Assembly (NCBI RefSeq): GCF_042654985.1
Contig: NZ_JBHSMT010000012.1
Span: 186,001-250,000, forward strand
DNA length: 64,000 nt
DNA from: Paraherbaspirillum soli
GTDB lineage: Bacteria; Pseudomonadota; Gammaproteobacteria; Burkholderiales; Burkholderiaceae_D
Direction: 5' to 3'
Position 1 is the first letter of the stretch; each line of letters starts with the position of its first letter. The notes under the pieces were generated by a model. It was not told the origin of the DNA. It saw only the letters and a program-made list of their open reading frames with translations, and did not search any database. Shown here in pieces: positions 32,951-42,146 of this stretch. Made by a program: the position numbers and the translations under genes.

Positions 32951-33439
32951 ATGGCAGTCATCCTCACCACCAACCTTGGTCAGATCAAGATCGAACTGGA
33001 CGCTGAAAAAGCGCCGAAGACAGTCGAAAACTTTCTGGCGTACGTCAACGCCGGTCACTACAGCGGCACGATTTTTCATCGTGTGATTCCTGGCTTCATG
33101 GTGCAAGGCGGCGGTTTTGAGCCAGGCATGAAGCAAAAGCCAACCAACGCACCAGTCGAGAACGAAGCCAAGAACGGCCTCAAGAACGAACCGTACACGC
33201 TGGCGATGGCCCGCACCTCGGACCCGCATTCCGCTTCCGCGCAATTCTTCATCAACGTCAAAAACAACAGCTTCCTCGACTATCCAGGCCAGGACGGCTG
33301 GGGCTATTGCGTGTTCGGCAAAGTAACCGAAGGCACCGACGTCGTCGACAAGATCGAGAAAGTCAAAACCACCCGCAGCGGTATGTTTGCCGACGTCCCG
33401 GTGGATGCTGTCATTATCGAAAAAGCGGAAGTGGTTTAA
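32951..33439 (+). CDS. ppiB: cytoplasmic cyclophilin-type peptidyl-prolyl isomerase
   Basis: A 162-residue cyclophilin without a signal peptide. GTIFHRVIPGFMVQGGGF and SASAQFFINVKNN are the active-site stretches. It is a clear paralogue of the preceding exported protein (about half of residues identical by eye), so the pair supplies isomerase activity on both sides of the inner membrane. AAAGGA precedes the start. Confidence 0.95.
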   Translation: MAVILTTNLGQIKIELDAEKAPKTVENFLAYVNAGHYSGTIFHRVIPGFMVQGGGFEPGMKQKPTNAPVENEAKNGLKNEPYTLAMARTSDPHSASAQFFINVKNNSFLDYPGQDGWGYCVFGKVTEGTDVVDKIEKVKTTRSGMFADVPVDAVIIEKAEVV

Positions 33440-33473
33440 TCGACCGCACGCAACCGATAACAACCGACACCTT

Positions 33474-34268
33474 ATGACAGCCTCAGTCTCGACCACATCC
33501 GCGCCGCCGGCAGTAGCGCTTTTCATCTCCGACCTGCATCTTCAGGAGGCGCACCCGCGCACCACGCAAGCGTTTTTAGATTTCCTGCAAACGCATGCGC
33601 TGCGGGCGCAGCAATTGTATTTACTGGGCGATTTGTTCGAGTACTGGGCTGGCGACGACGATCTGGAGACGCCATATAACCGTCACGTCGCCGATGCGAT
33701 TCGCCGAGTCAGCGATGCCGGCGTGCAGGTGTTCTGGATCGCCGGCAATCGCGACTTTCTGGTCGGCGACATTTTCGCGCAAGCGGCCGGTCTGCGCCTG
33801 TTGCCGGATCCATCGGTGCTGACCATAGGCGGCCGCCGCTTGGCGGTCGCGCATGGCGATGCGCAATGCACCGATGACCTCGCGTACATGGCGTTTCGCG
33901 CGCAAGTGCGGCAACCGCAATTTCAGCAGCAATTTCTGGCGCAGCCGCTAGCGCAGCGCAAGGCGTTTATCGCCGGCGTGCGTAAGGAGAGCCGCGAAGA
34001 ACAGCGTCACAAATCGGATCAAATCATGGATGTGAATCCGGGCGCAATCAACGCCCTGTTCGATGCCACCGCCAGCGACACCTTGATCCATGGTCACACC
34101 CATCGGCCGGCACGACATGTGGATATCGTCGGCGCCGCGACCAGGACCCGTTATGTATTGTCCGACTGGGAATACGACGTCGAGTCGCCGCGCGGCGGCT
34201 GGATTGCGATCGACGCTCATGGCGTGATTCGACGCTTTGCGCATGATGGCAACGAGCTGATCGATTGA
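33474..34268 (+). CDS. lpxH: UDP-2,3-diacylglucosamine diphosphatase
   Basis: A 264-residue metallophosphoesterase of lipid A synthesis, hydrolysing UDP-2,3-diacylglucosamine to lipid X and UMP. The metal ligands are in order: SDLHL (about residues 16-20), GDLFEYWAGDD (starting 47), GNRDFL, AHGDAQC and HGHTHRP. The start at ATG 33474 (MTASVSTTS) follows the ppiB stop by 34 bp. The cysS/ppiA/ppiB/lpxH order is a standard neighbourhood in Burkholderiales. Confidence 0.95.
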   Translation: MTASVSTTSAPPAVALFISDLHLQEAHPRTTQAFLDFLQTHALRAQQLYLLGDLFEYWAGDDDLETPYNRHVADAIRRVSDAGVQVFWIAGNRDFLVGDIFAQAAGLRLLPDPSVLTIGGRRLAVAHGDAQCTDDLAYMAFRAQVRQPQFQQQFLAQPLAQRKAFIAGVRKESREEQRHKSDQIMDVNPGAINALFDATASDTLIHGHTHRPARHVDIVGAATRTRYVLSDWEYDVESPRGGWIAIDAHGVIRRFAHDGNELID

Positions 34269-34633
34269 GCAAGGCACGACCCGCAGCATTGCTTCACTTA
34301 CCGTAACAATCACCCGATTGTCATCCCAAGGCTACTCCCGATCTGCGGCTACCCCCGCACGAACCTGGCGAGATAGCCTGCCGTCCGCCACAACCGGACC
34401 TTGATCGAATCAGCGCCTGAAGCGCGCCGAACGCCGTTCGCCGCGCCCCGGAAAATATCTCCCGCTCGATCCGATCGAACTTTCTTACCCTTTTTCGACT
34501 CGACTGGTTTATCGTATTTCGCTAGAAATCAATTAGCGCAACACAATGATCCAGACCATCATTGACAGCTTATCCCCAGCGACCCGAACCTCGGAACTCG
34601 CTTGTCGTTGGCAAACCACAGGAGAGCAAGCAC
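34269..34633. other. gene-free stretch upstream of the wsp operon
   Basis: 365 bp that must hold the wsp promoter. TTGACA occurs at 34561-34566 but no good -10 box follows at normal spacing. No terminator-like stem for lpxH is clear. Confidence 0.4.
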
Positions 34634-36262
34634 GTGAAGCATTGGACTATTCGCAAACGAATACTGGGCAGCTTTGGCATCATCCTGGCGCTGATGGGAT
34701 TCATGGCCGCTACCGCATATCAAAAGCTGGTCACCATCGACCAGGAAACCAACAGCTTCCAGGTCGACTCCATCCCCGGCCTGTATTTGAGCATCGCCAT
34801 TCGCGCGGCGTGGTATGAAAACTACTTGCTGACACAACAGGTGGTGGCGATTGACGAGACGGAAGACAAGCGCAACCTGGACCTCGCGGATTTGCAGGCG
34901 AACACCGAAAAGCTGGACAAATTATTGGCCGATTACGAGAAAACCATCGTCCTGCGCGAAGACCGGAGCAATTTCGACGACTTCAAGGAAGCCCGGCTGC
35001 GCTACATAAAAATCTTGTCCAACATATGGAAACTGGACGAGGCGAAAAAAAATGCGCAAGCGCGCAGCATGCTGTTCGAGCAGCTCCACCCCGTGTGGCA
35101 AAAGGCGCGCGGCATGACCAGGCAAATGAGCGAATTCAACCAGCAACGGGCGGAAAATTCAGCGGAAAAAATCAACGCCTCGGTCACCATCGCGCAGACC
35201 AGCTTGCTGGTGACGCTATTGATCGCACTAATCGTCGCACTGCTGTGCGGCTATTTCCTGCTGCGGGCGATTACACGCCCTATGGCGACGCTGGTGGCGA
35301 CCTTGACCACCCTCCGTTCCGGCGACCTGTCGCAGCGCCTTAATCTCGACCGCCACGACGAATTCCAGGCGCTGGAAGTCGGCCTGAATCGGATGACCGA
35401 CGAATTGAGCGGTCTGGCCGGGCAAGCGCAGAGATCGGCGCTGCAAGTCAGCACCTCGGTGGTCGAAATTGCAGCCACTGCCAAACAACAGCAAGCCACA
35501 GCCAACGAAACCGCCGCCACCACCACCGAAATCGGCGCCACTTCACGCGAGATTTTTGCCACTTCGCGCGACCTGGTGCAAACCATGAACGAAGTTTCAT
35601 CCGGCGCCGAGCAAGCCGCCAGGCTGGCCGGCACCGGGCAAGTCGGCCTGACCCAGATGGAAGACACAATGCATCATGTGATGGACGCCGCCGGCTCGGT
35701 CAACGCCAAGCTCGCGATCCTGAACGAAAAGGCCGGCAACATCAATCAGGTCGTCACCACCATCGCCAAGGTGGCCGGGCAAACCAATCTGCTATCGTTG
35801 AACGCCGCCATCGAAGCAGAAAAGGCCGGCGAATACGGCCGTGGATTTTCGGTCGTGGCGACTGAAATCCGACGCCTGGCCGACCAGACCGCGATCGCCA
35901 CCTACGACATCGAACAAATGGTCAAGGAAATCCAGTCAGCGATATCGGCCGGCGTGATGGGGATGGACAAATTCTCCGAACAAGTACGGCGCGGCATCGC
36001 CGATGTCCAAAGCGTCGGCAACCAGCTGGCGCAAATCATCCAGCAAGTGCAGGCGCTGGCGCCGCGCTTCCAGGCGGTCAATGAAGGTGTGCAGACCCAG
36101 GCCATCGGCGCCGAGCAAATCAATCAGGCGCTCGGCCAATTGAACGACGCTGCGCAACAAACGGTCGAATCGCTGCGTCAGTCGAGCCAGGCGATCGACG
36201 AACTGACGCTGACCGCCAACGGCTTGCGCAATGGCGTGTCGCGCTTCAAGCTGCAAGCTTGA
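34634..36262 (+). CDS. wspA: WspA, surface-sensing methyl-accepting chemotaxis-like receptor
   Basis: A 542-residue receptor: a membrane helix at about residues 11-30, a helical periplasmic domain to about 190, a second helix (about 195-220), HAMP, and the signalling domain with AGQTNLLSLNAAIEAEKAGEYGRGFSVVA, the highly conserved hairpin tip (here split across residues near 376-404). Start chosen at GTG 34634 after CAGGAGAGCAAGCAC. In the Wsp system the receptor responds to surface contact and activates a CheA-like kinase. It is the first gene of wspABCDEFR. Confidence 0.9.
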   Translation: MKHWTIRKRILGSFGIILALMGFMAATAYQKLVTIDQETNSFQVDSIPGLYLSIAIRAAWYENYLLTQQVVAIDETEDKRNLDLADLQANTEKLDKLLADYEKTIVLREDRSNFDDFKEARLRYIKILSNIWKLDEAKKNAQARSMLFEQLHPVWQKARGMTRQMSEFNQQRAENSAEKINASVTIAQTSLLVTLLIALIVALLCGYFLLRAITRPMATLVATLTTLRSGDLSQRLNLDRHDEFQALEVGLNRMTDELSGLAGQAQRSALQVSTSVVEIAATAKQQQATANETAATTTEIGATSREIFATSRDLVQTMNEVSSGAEQAARLAGTGQVGLTQMEDTMHHVMDAAGSVNAKLAILNEKAGNINQVVTTIAKVAGQTNLLSLNAAIEAEKAGEYGRGFSVVATEIRRLADQTAIATYDIEQMVKEIQSAISAGVMGMDKFSEQVRRGIADVQSVGNQLAQIIQQVQALAPRFQAVNEGVQTQAIGAEQINQALGQLNDAAQQTVESLRQSSQAIDELTLTANGLRNGVSRFKLQA

Positions 36263-36300
36263 AGCAGGTGCGCAGCACGTTGTGCGGATTCACTGCTGCT

Positions 36301-36329
36301 CCGTTGCGATAATCCCGCTATCGCAACGG
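36301..36329. other. perfect 11-bp hairpin between wspA and wspB
   Basis: CCGTTGCGATA (36301-36311) pairs exactly with TATCGCAACGG (36319-36329) around the loop ATCCCGC. No T run follows, so it is not a standard terminator. It may set the receptor-to-downstream expression ratio by RNA processing or protection, or be a dyad for a regulator. Confidence 0.6.
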
Positions 36330-36387
36330 GTTACGTTGCGACTCCACCACTTACAACGCATTACCAGTCCATAACCACAGGCCACAC

Positions 36388-36849
36388 ATGCTTTTTCTCC
36401 TGTTCTGCATCGGCAAAGATCATTACGCGCTGGACACCGGCCAAGTGGCGGCGGTGTTGCCACTGGTCGAGCTCAAGCAGATTCCGGCAACGCCGGCATG
36501 GGTGGCCGGCATCTTCAGCTATCGCGGCCAGAACGTACCGGTGATCGACCTCAGCCAGCTTGCGCTCGGCCATCCCGCGCAACGCCGTCTGAGTACCCGC
36601 ACGGTGCTGGTGCATTACCCGGCGCCGGGTCCGAATAGCCGGCTGCTCGGATTGCAACTCGAACAGGCCAGCGCCACCATGCGCCGCGATCCGGCTGAGT
36701 TCCGCGACAGCGGCTTCGATCACGATCATGCCCGTTATCTGGGGCCGGTATGCGACGATCCGCGCGGCATGATTCAATCGGTGCGGGTCCGGGATCTGCT
36801 GCCGGACGCGGTCCGGGCACAGCTGTTCCCACCTCGAATGGAGCAATAA
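36388..36849 (+). CDS. wspB: WspB, CheW-type coupling protein
   Basis: A 153-residue CheW-like scaffold (FCIGKDHYALDTGQVAAVLPLVELKQIPATPAWVAGIFSYRGQNVPVIDL, seen at residues about 5-54 in pieces). It links the receptor to the kinase. Its stop overlaps the next start by one base (TAATG), so translation is coupled to wspC. Confidence 0.9.
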   Translation: MLFLLFCIGKDHYALDTGQVAAVLPLVELKQIPATPAWVAGIFSYRGQNVPVIDLSQLALGHPAQRRLSTRTVLVHYPAPGPNSRLLGLQLEQASATMRRDPAEFRDSGFDHDHARYLGPVCDDPRGMIQSVRVRDLLPDAVRAQLFPPRMEQ

Positions 36850-38081
36850 TGCCGCTGGCCAGATTCGAGGATTTTCTAAAACGCTCGATGGGACTCGATG
36901 TTCGATCGGTCGGACCAGCCATGCTGGAAAGAGTCTTGCAAGAACGGCTGGCCGGCAGCGCCAGCAGCGACCTCGACGCCTACTGGGATTTCTTGCACAG
37001 CTCCGACAGCGAGCAGCAGCAGTTGATCGAGGCGATGATCGTGCCGGAAACCTGGTTCTTCCGCAATCGGGAAGCGTTCGCCGCAATGACCCAACTGGTC
37101 CGGCAGCAAACTTCGTTCAATGCCGCCCGGCCGTTGCGCATCCTCAGCCTGCCCTGCTCCAGCGGCGAAGAACCCTACTCGATCGCCATGGCCTTGCTGG
37201 ATGCGCAAATGCCGGCCTCGCACTTCCACATCGATGCGGTCGACATCAACCGCCAGGCCGTCGCCACCGCGCGCCAGGCGATCTATGGAAAAAATTCGTT
37301 TCGCGGCGACCAACTGGATTTTCGCGAACGTTACTTCGCGCCGACGGACCAGACTTATGCGCTGTCGGACGCGGTGCGCCAGCAAGTCCGGTTCATGCAC
37401 GGCAATCTGTTTGCCGACGATTTGCTGGCGGCAGAACCGCCCTACGACATCCTGTTTTGCCGCAATGTGCTGATCTATTTCGACCGTGCCACGCAACAGC
37501 GTGCGATTGCGCTGTTGCTGCGACGGCTAACTGCCGACGGCCTGTTATTTGTCGGTCCGGCCGAGACCGCTATGCTGCGACAGCATCCAATGACGCCGAT
37601 CGGGATCCCGCTAAGCTTCGCGTTTCGCCGGCACACCGCGGCCGTACCGATGCCGATTGCAGCACATAGAGACAGCACGCCGCCGGCAAGCCGGCCGGCG
37701 TCGCTGCCGCTGTCACGCCCGAGACGGCCGGCGCCGGCGGCCCCGGCAGTAGTCGCTGCGCCGCGCCAGGACGGCGACCTCGACCGGGCGCGCACGTTGG
37801 CCGATCAAGGCCGCCTGGACCAAGCCGCGCAGCTGTGCCAACAGCTGATCCGGCAGCATGGAGGGTCAGCCGCCGTCTACTATCTGCTGGGCGTGATTCA
37901 CGATGCCGCCGACCGCAAACAAGACGCTGCGCAATGCTATCGCAAAGTCTTATACCTGGAACCCGCGCACGTCGGCGCGCTGGCACAACTGGCCGCCTTG
38001 CTGCACGCGCAGGGCGATGTTGCCGGCGCCGAGTTATTGCAGCGACGGGCCGAACGCTCAAGCGCACAACATCAGCCATAA
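36849..38081 (+). CDS. wspC: WspC, CheR-type methyltransferase with TPR tail
   Basis: A 410-residue protein. The CheR methyltransferase part holds ILSLPCSSGEEPYSIAMAL (SAM-binding, starting about residue 98) and ILFCRNVLIYF (starting about 201). A Pro/Ala-rich linker (about 278-308) leads to a C-terminal TPR-like region (ADQGRLDQAAQLCQQLI and AAQCYRKVLYLEP). It methylates the WspA receptor to raise activity. Start at ATG 36849 from the TAATG overlap; an earlier in-frame start at 36750 lies inside wspB. Confidence 0.9.
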   Translation: MPLARFEDFLKRSMGLDVRSVGPAMLERVLQERLAGSASSDLDAYWDFLHSSDSEQQQLIEAMIVPETWFFRNREAFAAMTQLVRQQTSFNAARPLRILSLPCSSGEEPYSIAMALLDAQMPASHFHIDAVDINRQAVATARQAIYGKNSFRGDQLDFRERYFAPTDQTYALSDAVRQQVRFMHGNLFADDLLAAEPPYDILFCRNVLIYFDRATQQRAIALLLRRLTADGLLFVGPAETAMLRQHPMTPIGIPLSFAFRRHTAAVPMPIAAHRDSTPPASRPASLPLSRPRRPAPAAPAVVAAPRQDGDLDRARTLADQGRLDQAAQLCQQLIRQHGGSAAVYYLLGVIHDAADRKQDAAQCYRKVLYLEPAHVGALAQLAALLHAQGDVAGAELLQRRAERSSAQHQP

Positions 38082-38164
38082 ACAGCGATGGCCCTGAACT
38101 CTCCACCACGGCGGTCGATCAGCGCCAGCCAGACTGATGCCGGACACTTACCTTGCGAGCAGCC

Positions 38165-38881
38165 ATGAGTCAACCTCCATATGTTCACCCCGCAGATCTT
38201 CCAGCATCGGACCCCCGCGCCGCAAGCGCCGCCTTGTCGATTGACGACTGCTGGAATCGGATCGGCGTTCGCGGCGATGCTTCATGCCCGCAATTGCCGC
38301 AGCATATCGATTGCCGCAACTGCCCAGTCCAGTCCCGCGCCGCGGTCGACCTGCTCGATCGGCTGCCGGCCGACGCCGCGCCCGCCAACGGCGAACCTGC
38401 CCCGCACCTGCACCACCATGCGGACGGCGAGTTCCACTCCTGGCTGCTGTTCCGCCTGTGTCAAGAGTGGCTGGCTTTGCCGACCGTCCTGCTGGAAGAA
38501 GTCGCCGAGCAGCGCGTCATCCACTCGCTCCCGCATCGCCGCAGCCCCATCGTGTCGGGCCTTGCCAACATCCGCGGCACGCTGGTGGTCTGCGTCTCGC
38601 TGGCCGCGCTGCTAGGGATAGCCGACAGCCATGCCGCACCATCCGCCGCCGCTCATCAACGCATGCTGGTGGTCAGGCGCGACGGCCAGACCACCGCTTT
38701 CGGGGTCGATGAAGTTCATGGCACGCTGCGGGTCGCTGAAACGGCATACAAGGCGGTGCCGACCACCTTCGATCATGGCACAGCGCATTTCACGCATGCG
38801 GTGATGGCGTGGAACGACAAAACAGTCGGCTTGCTGAATGAAGAACGGCTGTTTCACGCACTCGACCGGAGTCTGGCATGA
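38165..38881 (+). CDS. wspD: WspD, second CheW-type coupling protein
   Basis: A 238-residue protein with an N-terminal extension containing several Cys (CWNRIGVRGDASC, CRNCPVQ; about residues 24-60), followed by a CheW domain (FRLCQEWLALPTVLLEEVAEQRVIHSLPHR and GLANIRGTLVVCVSL). The Cys-containing extension is usual in WspD. Start at ATG 38165; the stop overlaps the wspE start (ATGA at 38878). Confidence 0.88.
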   Translation: MSQPPYVHPADLPASDPRAASAALSIDDCWNRIGVRGDASCPQLPQHIDCRNCPVQSRAAVDLLDRLPADAAPANGEPAPHLHHHADGEFHSWLLFRLCQEWLALPTVLLEEVAEQRVIHSLPHRRSPIVSGLANIRGTLVVCVSLAALLGIADSHAAPSAAAHQRMLVVRRDGQTTAFGVDEVHGTLRVAETAYKAVPTTFDHGTAHFTHAVMAWNDKTVGLLNEERLFHALDRSLA

Positions 38882-41112
38882 GCGCCGACCGATTGCGCGA
38901 CGCCTCCATGCTCGACTTGTTCCGGCTGGAGCTCGATACCCAAGCCCAGATCATCAGCAACGGTCTGCTCGCGCTGGAACGCGCACCCTCGGCCGACTTG
39001 CTTGAAGCATGCATGCGCGCCGCCCACTCGATCAAGGGAGCGGCCCGCATCGTCGGCCTGCAGGCCGGCGTCGATGTGGTGCATGTGATGGAAGATTGTC
39101 TGGTCGCCGCGCAACAAGGACAACTGGAGCTCGGACCGCAACGCATCGATCAACTATTGCGCGGCGTCGATCTGCTGCTGCGGATAGGTGCGACTGCGCC
39201 CGACCAGGATGCCTGGCAAACAGGTCCAGGCCGCGAGCAAATCAACGCCTTCCTGCATGGCTTGCAGCGTAGCCTGAGCGAGCCGGACGCAGCGCAAACT
39301 GTGGCGCCGACAACGATGGATGGCGCCAGCAACACCGGCGATAGCCGGCCAATCGGCGGCGACCGCATGCTGCGCGTCACCGCCGCGCATTTGAACCGGC
39401 TGCTTAGCTTATCCGGCGAATCGCTGGTGGAGTCGCATCGGCTAGCCTCTTTCAACGCTGCGCTGCTGCGCCTGAAACGGCTGCAGCACAATACCGCGCA
39501 TTCGCTCTCGCTGTTGCAGCAGACATTGCAAGATAGCGCGCCGGAGGCAGCCCGCCTGGACGTGCTGAGAACACTGCGGCAGCAGTTCGCCCAAAGCCAG
39601 GACATGCTGGCGCAACAATTGGCCGAGCTCGAATCATTTGAACGCCGCCACAGCAGCCTGTCGCAGCGTCTATACGATCAGGCGCTAGCCTGTCGCATGC
39701 GGCCGTTCACCGATCGGGTACGCGGTTATGCGCGCACCGTGCGCGATCTTGGGCGCGCGCTGGGCAAACAGGTACGGCTCGACATCAGCGGCGAAGCTAC
39801 CCAGGTCGATCGCGACATCCTGGAACAACTGGATGCGCCGCTGGTGCACTTGCTGCGCAATGCGCTCGACCACGGCATCGAGCTGCCGCAACAGCGCTTG
39901 GCCGCCGGCAAATCCGAAGCAGGCACGATCCGGCTAAGTGCGCGCCACAATGCCGGGCTGCTGCAGATCGACGTCAGCGACGACGGCAACGGCATCGACC
40001 TGGAGCAACTGCGCCGCGCCATCATCCAGCGCGGCCTGGTCGACCAAGCTACCGCAGCCCGGCTCAGCGATGCCGAACTGCTCAACTTCCTGCTGCTGCC
40101 CGGCTTCAGCATGCGCGCCACGGTGACCGAGATCTCCGGACGCGGGGTCGGCCTGGATGTGGTCCACAACATGCTCAAACAAATGCGCGGCACAATCCAG
40201 ATTTTCAACCAACCGGGCCACGGCATGCACTTCCAGTTGCAGCTGCCGCTGACGCTGTCGGTAGTACGCTGCCTGCTGGTCGAGATCGGCGGCGAACCTT
40301 ACGCGCTGCCGCTGGCCAGCGTCAATCGCACCCTGGCATTGGAGCAGGAACAGATCGCACTGCTTGAAGGACGCCAGCATTTTTCTTTTGAAAATCGTCA
40401 AATCGGCCTGGTTTCAAGCTGTCAGATCTTGCAAAAAAGCGAGGCCGCGGCAGCTGACCGCAGCATCCCGGTGGTCCTCATCGGCAGCCATGCGCAAACC
40501 TACGGCTTGCGGGTCGACCGTTTGCTGGGCGAACACATGCTGGTGCTGCAAGCGCTCGACCCGCGCCTGGGCAAAATCAAGGACGTCGCGGCGGCGGCCG
40601 TCATGGAAAACGGTGCGCCGGTGCTGATCCTGGATGTCGAGGACATGCTGCGCTCGGTAGAAGAGCTGATTGCTCACGGCCAGCTCGACCGCGTGCAGCA
40701 CCACAGCCAGCCCGGCAGTCAGCCGCCGCAGCCGGGCAAGCGCATCCTGGTGGTGGACGACTCGCTCACCGTGCGCGAACTGGAACGCAAGCTGCTCAGC
40801 AACCGGGGTTATGCGGTGCGGGTCGCGGTAGACGGCATGGATGGCTGGAACGCGCTGCGCAGCGAGCAGTTCGACCTGGTGATGACCGATGTCGACATGC
40901 CGCGCATGGATGGCATCGAACTGGTCACGCTGATCAAGAACAGCCCGCAGTTGAAGGCTATCCCGGTCATGATCGTGTCTTACAAGGACCGGCCGGAAGA
41001 CCGGCAGCGCGGGCTGGATGCCGGCGCCGACTACTATCTGGCCAAAGCCAGTTTTCACGACGACACGCTATTGCAAGCGGTACTGGACCTGATCGGCGAG
41101 GCGCAAACATGA
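38878..41112 (+). CDS. wspE: WspE, CheA-type hybrid histidine kinase with receiver
   Basis: A 744-residue hybrid kinase. HPt domain with AAHSIKGAARIVGL (His at about residue 51); ATPase domain with HLLRNALDHGIE, DDGNGIDLEQL and GRGVGLDVV; a CheW-like domain; and a C-terminal receiver with VVDDSLTVRE and MTDVDMPRMDG (Asp near 670). It phosphorylates WspR (activation) and WspF (adaptation). It overlaps both neighbours by four bases. Confidence 0.93.
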   Translation: MSADRLRDASMLDLFRLELDTQAQIISNGLLALERAPSADLLEACMRAAHSIKGAARIVGLQAGVDVVHVMEDCLVAAQQGQLELGPQRIDQLLRGVDLLLRIGATAPDQDAWQTGPGREQINAFLHGLQRSLSEPDAAQTVAPTTMDGASNTGDSRPIGGDRMLRVTAAHLNRLLSLSGESLVESHRLASFNAALLRLKRLQHNTAHSLSLLQQTLQDSAPEAARLDVLRTLRQQFAQSQDMLAQQLAELESFERRHSSLSQRLYDQALACRMRPFTDRVRGYARTVRDLGRALGKQVRLDISGEATQVDRDILEQLDAPLVHLLRNALDHGIELPQQRLAAGKSEAGTIRLSARHNAGLLQIDVSDDGNGIDLEQLRRAIIQRGLVDQATAARLSDAELLNFLLLPGFSMRATVTEISGRGVGLDVVHNMLKQMRGTIQIFNQPGHGMHFQLQLPLTLSVVRCLLVEIGGEPYALPLASVNRTLALEQEQIALLEGRQHFSFENRQIGLVSSCQILQKSEAAAADRSIPVVLIGSHAQTYGLRVDRLLGEHMLVLQALDPRLGKIKDVAAAAVMENGAPVLILDVEDMLRSVEELIAHGQLDRVQHHSQPGSQPPQPGKRILVVDDSLTVRELERKLLSNRGYAVRVAVDGMDGWNALRSEQFDLVMTDVDMPRMDGIELVTLIKNSPQLKAIPVMIVSYKDRPEDRQRGLDAGADYYLAKASFHDDTLLQAVLDLIGEAQT

Positions 41113-42128
41113 AGATCGGCATCGTCAACCATGCCGTGCCAGCGGTCGAAGCCATGCGCCGCACGCTGGCGCAGCGCCAGGAACACGAAATCATCTGGAT
41201 CGCCAACGACGGCAGGCGTGCCATCGAATTGTGCGCCTGGCGCCGGCCGGACCTGATCCTGATGGACCTGGCGATGCCGCTGCTGGACGGCATAGCCGCC
41301 ACCCGCCACATCATGCAGCACACGCCATGCGCGATCCTGATCGTCAGCGCCAATCTGGGCGCCGATGCCGTCGCCGCCCGCGCTGCCATGGACTGCGGCG
41401 CGCTGGATGCGATCGACGCACCCGCAGCATGGAGCGGCAGCAACGATGGCTTGCTGAACAAGATCGACGCCATCAAAAAGCTGATCGTGCAACCCCAGTC
41501 CGCCGCCGTCGGCGCCATCCCGGCCAGCCCTGCCGAACCGGCGCAAAAATCCGAAACACCGGACAGCAGCTGCCTGGTGGCGATCGGCGCCTCCGCCGGC
41601 GGGCCGGCCGCGCTGGCGGCCCTGCTGTCGCAACTGCCCGCCGATTTTCCGGCTGCCATCGTCGTCGTGCAGCACGTCGATGCACAGTTTGCCGCCGGCA
41701 TGGCCGACTGGCTCGGCGGCCAATCGACGCTGCCGGTGCGGCTGGCGCGAGATGGCGACCGTCCGCTGCCCGCTACCGTGCTACTGGCCGGCACCGACAG
41801 CCATCTGTATTTGAAGCAGCCGTCGCAATTGGCTTACAGCGCCCAGCCCAGCAGCTACCCATACCGGCCGTCGATTGATGTTTTTTTCCAAAGCATCGCG
41901 CACTCTTGGGACGCCAAAGCGATCGGCATCCTGCTGACCGGCATGGGCCGCGACGGCGCGCTCGGCCTCAAAGCGATGCGCGACAAAGGCTACTACACGA
42001 TCGCCCAGGATCGCCGGTCGAGCGCGGTATACGGCATGCCGAAAGCGGCAGCTATGCTGGATGCGGCGGTAGATGTCCTACCGCTGGAATGCATCGCGGC
42101 AAAGCTGCTGCGCGCACTCTACAAATAA
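41109..42128 (+). CDS. wspF: WspF, CheB-type methylesterase response regulator
   Basis: A 339-residue protein: a receiver (phospho-acceptor Asp in LILMDLAMP, about residues 52-60), a linker, then a methylesterase domain with GASAGGPAALAALL (Ser), VVQHVDAQFAAGMA (His) and LTGMGRDGALG (Asp). It removes methyl groups from WspA; loss of WspF in pseudomonads locks the pathway on. The N-terminal acidic-pocket position reads IVNHA, where an Asp is usual. ATGA overlap with wspE. Confidence 0.92.
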   Translation: MKIGIVNHAVPAVEAMRRTLAQRQEHEIIWIANDGRRAIELCAWRRPDLILMDLAMPLLDGIAATRHIMQHTPCAILIVSANLGADAVAARAAMDCGALDAIDAPAAWSGSNDGLLNKIDAIKKLIVQPQSAAVGAIPASPAEPAQKSETPDSSCLVAIGASAGGPAALAALLSQLPADFPAAIVVVQHVDAQFAAGMADWLGGQSTLPVRLARDGDRPLPATVLLAGTDSHLYLKQPSQLAYSAQPSSYPYRPSIDVFFQSIAHSWDAKAIGILLTGMGRDGALGLKAMRDKGYYTIAQDRRSSAVYGMPKAAAMLDAAVDVLPLECIAAKLLRALYK

Positions 42129-42146
42129 CCGAAGGTGTACCCAGCT

